Shown here: positions 62,501 through 64,000 of the stretch, one piece after another
Numbering within the stretch: the stretch's first letter is position 1
Layout: each line of letters starts with the position of its first letter
Origin: Diadophis punctatus similis
Taxonomy: Eukaryota; Chordata; Lepidosauria; Squamata; Dipsadidae
Length of the DNA: 64,000 bases
Direction: 5' to 3'
NCBI GenBank assembly: GCA_023053685.1
Contig: JALIGW010000001.1
Span: forward strand, 53,937,359-54,001,358
The notes under the pieces: model-generated
What the model saw: the letters and a program-made list of their open reading frames with translations, nothing else
What the model was told of the DNA's origin: nothing
Databases searched by the model: none
Program-made: the position numbers and the translations under genes

Positions 62501-63474
62501 ACTACAAGATGAAAATGCTGAAAGTGCTAAATTATCCAAGGAGCAACTGATAGATGACCAGAGTTTCAAATTAGATACTGATATTCCAAGTCCTCAGCTG
62601 CAAATGCCAAATAGTGCTATTTTAAAAACTGCTAATCCTGTTGACGAAACAGGAGAACAAGCAATGACACTTGATCAGGCTAAGGAAGAAGTTGTGGGGG
62701 AAGAAATTAACGAAGCCAGTGATGAAGCAATGCAACTAAATTATAATTCCCAGCAGAGTAAAATGAAAGGAAATGAAGACAATGAGAAGATGAAGTTGGC
62801 AATATTGTCTGAAATTAAAACATCTCCACGTGAGAAAAAAACTATACATGATAAAATAATGCCAAGCAATTTAAATACTTCTGAACCAGAAAACGGGGAT
62901 TATGATTTCAGTCAAAGAAATGAAGACCTCCCTATTGATTTTTCAGAAAAAGGTCTTCCACAAACCTCAGAAAACCAGTTTCAGAACTTATATGATCCCA
63001 GAGATATGATGGAAAACCCAAATGAACATAGAGAGCCAGAATACAGTGAGTCTGTGACCCAGCTCCTTATAATGAAAGAGTTTCTTGATGAAAAGCGTAT
63101 TGCACGTTTACAAAAGTATGTTGGACAACAGCATCTCTTAAAACTAGAGCATTTGTTTCATGACATGGAATTAGAGTTGATGCTTGCTCAAAAACACAGT
63201 GATAATCAAGAGGACACTGAAAAAGCTTTGGATCAGATCCTTGAATCTTCAGAATCTAATATTCTGGACATTCTGAGCAAAGTTTTAGATTCAAGAGAGT
63301 TGGAAAATAAAGAGGAGATTAAAGAAACAGATTTGTTTGATGAAGAAGCTGCTTTAATGGATGATATTCAAGAGCTAATGTATTCATTAAGGCAAAAATA
63401 CTCTCCAGTTAGCGAGAGTGTTCCACTTGCATCCCTTCCAAAACCAAGGATGGACTTCCCTGATTCAATTAAAG
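53112..63474 (+). CDS. MIA3: MIA3/TANGO1, N-terminal part (4 coding exons; continues past window)
   Basis: The CDS joins 53112-53256, 55280-55413, 59279-59365 and 60666-63474, then continues beyond 64000. It encodes residues 1-1057 and one base. TANGO1 is an ER-exit-site membrane protein that captures collagens (with HSP47) and other bulky cargo in the lumen and organises COPII outside. Visible here are a signal peptide (about 1-28), the lumenal MIA/SH3-like domain (about 41-128; Cys42, Cys47, Cys65 and Cys128 fit the family, plus Cys52) and a long acidic disordered lumenal region with an Asp/Gly run (about 371-395). A conserved [20 protein letters not shown] block lies near residue 290 and a helical segment ([10 protein letters not shown] to [20 protein letters not shown]) near the end of exon 4. 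The membrane, coiled-coil and proline-rich parts lie outside the window. Confidence 0.96.
54360..54640 (-). mobile_element. Possible old CR1 fragment, antisense
   Basis: CATCCTGAATTGCACCAGGA resembles the antisense CR1 block ACACCTTGAATTGGATGCAG at 44963. Weak similarity over a short length, in MIA3 intron 1. Confidence 0.35.
55280..55413 (+). CDS. MIA3: MIA3 coding exon 2
   Basis: 134 bp after TTTCAACAG. Encodes [34 protein letters not shown] and WAGS, the first strands of the SH3-like domain. The donor is AGT|GTAAGT, phase 0. Continuing past the donor gives only non-conserved sequence. Confidence 0.96.
55753..55947. mobile_element. Non-autonomous hAT element, 195 bp
   Basis: Perfect 8-bp duplication ATGCTGAT (55745-55752 and 55948-55955), ends CAGGGGTGAAATT / AATTTCACCACTG. 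GC-rich interior with CCCATGCGCAGATG. In MIA3 intron 2. Confidence 0.92.
57675..57902 (+). mobile_element. tRNA-derived SINE with CR1-like 3' end, copy 4 (variant)
   Basis: Related to the 35786 family but with the alternative end GTAAAGCACTATGAAGCGGT and a TAAGTGCTATTGCTAT tail instead of (AATA)n, so it is a separate subfamily. In MIA3 intron 2. Confidence 0.85.
58365..58497. mobile_element. Palindromic hAT-type MITE
   Basis: 133-bp near-palindrome: AACTCCCAGAATTCC on the left and GGAATTTTGGGAGTTG on the right around AGCATGCTGGCT. The flanks ATCTAGGG / ACCTAGAG match at 6 of 8 positions. Confidence 0.75.
58603..58955. mobile_element. MITE, CAGGTAGTCCTC family, copy 3 (degraded ends)
   Basis: Left CAGATAGTCCTCGACTGA, right GTTGTTAAGTCAAGGATTC. 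Interior family motifs include GTCACATGACCACAATTTAC and CATTCACTTACTA. In MIA3 intron 2. Confidence 0.7.
59279..59365 (+). CDS. MIA3: MIA3 coding exon 3
   Basis: 87 bp, exactly 29 codons: [20 protein letters not shown] then HDELELPTD, the end of the SH3-like fold (human FGYFPKDL). The acceptor is GTAAACAG and the donor GAT|GTAAGT, both phase 0. Confidence 0.96.
59556..60125 (+). mobile_element. 5'-truncated CR1-group LINE 3' end
   Basis: Encodes the RT C-terminal end with breaks (CTGCATTGGCTGCCCATCGG, CTGGCTCTTTCGGCAAGCCT) and then a 3' UTR ending GAGTGGCATATAAATAC and an AATA-rich tail. In MIA3 intron 3. Confidence 0.85.
60666..63474 (+). CDS. MIA3: MIA3 coding exon 4 (large lumenal exon)
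   Basis: 2809 bp with no stop in frame. Begins [20 protein letters not shown] after TTCTTCCAG, where human has ETDFVCFDGGRDDFHNYNV, and ends in phase 1 at AAAG|GTAAGA. Most of it is acidic and low in conservation, with Glu/Asp/Ser/Lys dominating. Conserved islands occur near 61160-61225 and near 63040-63390. A single giant exon 4 is also the arrangement known in mammalian MIA3. Confidence 0.96.
61409..61482 (+). repeat. Coding GAT/GGT microsatellite in MIA3
   Basis: An interrupted (GAT)n run with GGT variants inside MIA3 exon 4, in frame, encoding an Asp run alternating with Gly (about residues 371-395). On the opposite strand and in other frames it gives spurious His- and Met-rich ORFs. Confidence 0.95.
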
Positions 63475-64000
63475 GTAAGACTTAAGGTTGCACTTCCATA
63501 CCACTTAGTTGGAAATAAATTCCATACCCTTTTTAGCACATTTTAAATATATTTTGGATTGTGCTTTATGATTTGATGAAAGAGCTGAAAAGAAAGCCAG
63601 ATTCCCTTGTGATATAAACAAATTTGATAGTAATCTCAGAATAAACGTCAACTATTTCTAGATTCCTTGATTAGACTAAATGTTAAGGATAGATTTGAAT
63701 AAAGTTGTTGGGTTTCACATCTGATTAAATTACTTGACAACGGTATGACAAATCAATTTGTTCCAGATTTAAAAAAACAGAAAATTAGCTCATTGTAAAA
63801 AAAAAAATTTTTATTTATTTTGAGGGCTTGGTGCAAATGTCTTTATTTCAGTGCAAATCCTAGTAAGATAAACAGATACTTTCCATTATTATACTTTTGG
63901 GTGACAGTCTGTTTTCATACCTGAAGGAAGGAGACATATTTTGCTACTCAAATTATTATATTCAGTTGCTCAGATGAAACTATTTTAAACATGGAGTACC
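63475..64000 (+). other. MIA3 intron 4 (start)
   Basis: AT-rich intron sequence after the exon 4 donor. No further exon is seen before the window ends. Confidence 0.8.

Overview
The window is vertebrate nuclear DNA, almost certainly from a squamate reptile and most likely a snake. Three intron-rich genes are present. The repeats are squamate in character: Sauria-type SINEs with a BovB-like tail, tRNA SINEs sharing a CR1-like 3' end, a CR1-group LINE with a long open reverse transcriptase, and many non-autonomous hAT elements with 8-bp target duplications. Species cannot be fixed from the sequence alone.

The gene order is HHIPL2 (minus, 1983-22563, 9 coding exons, complete), TAF1A (minus, 30415-47050, 10 coding exons, with a probable non-coding first exon and promoter near 49.65-49.9 kb), and MIA3/TANGO1 (plus, from 53112, first 4 coding exons, running off the right edge). 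This is the same order and orientation as I recall for human 1q41. Exons were rebuilt by hand from homology, splice sites and reading phase. All internal phases agree, giving predicted proteins of about 785 aa (HHIPL2), about 467 aa (TAF1A) and the first 1057 residues of MIA3.

The genes share no pathway. HHIPL2 is a secreted or surface protein with a HHIP-type cysteine domain and a glucose/sorbosone-dehydrogenase-like propeller. TAF1A is a subunit of the RNA polymerase I factor SL1/TIF-IB. MIA3 is the ER-exit-site receptor that loads bulky cargo such as collagen into COPII carriers. MIA3 exon 4 encodes most of the acidic lumenal part, including an Asp/Gly run made from a GAT/GGT microsatellite.

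Most remaining sequence is introns and transposon debris. Notable items are an 850-bp GGAA/GGGA tract (3.1-3.9 kb), two large foldback DNA elements (8.7-9.6 kb and 38.8-39.3 kb), a 5'-truncated CR1 with an intact RT core (23.5-25.0 kb), a solo LTR with a perfect 5-bp duplication (29.35-30.04 kb), a SPIN-like hAT copy (44.65 kb), and several nested insertions that give relative ages. I found no CRISPR array, operon, tRNA or rRNA gene and no evidence of a new multi-gene system.
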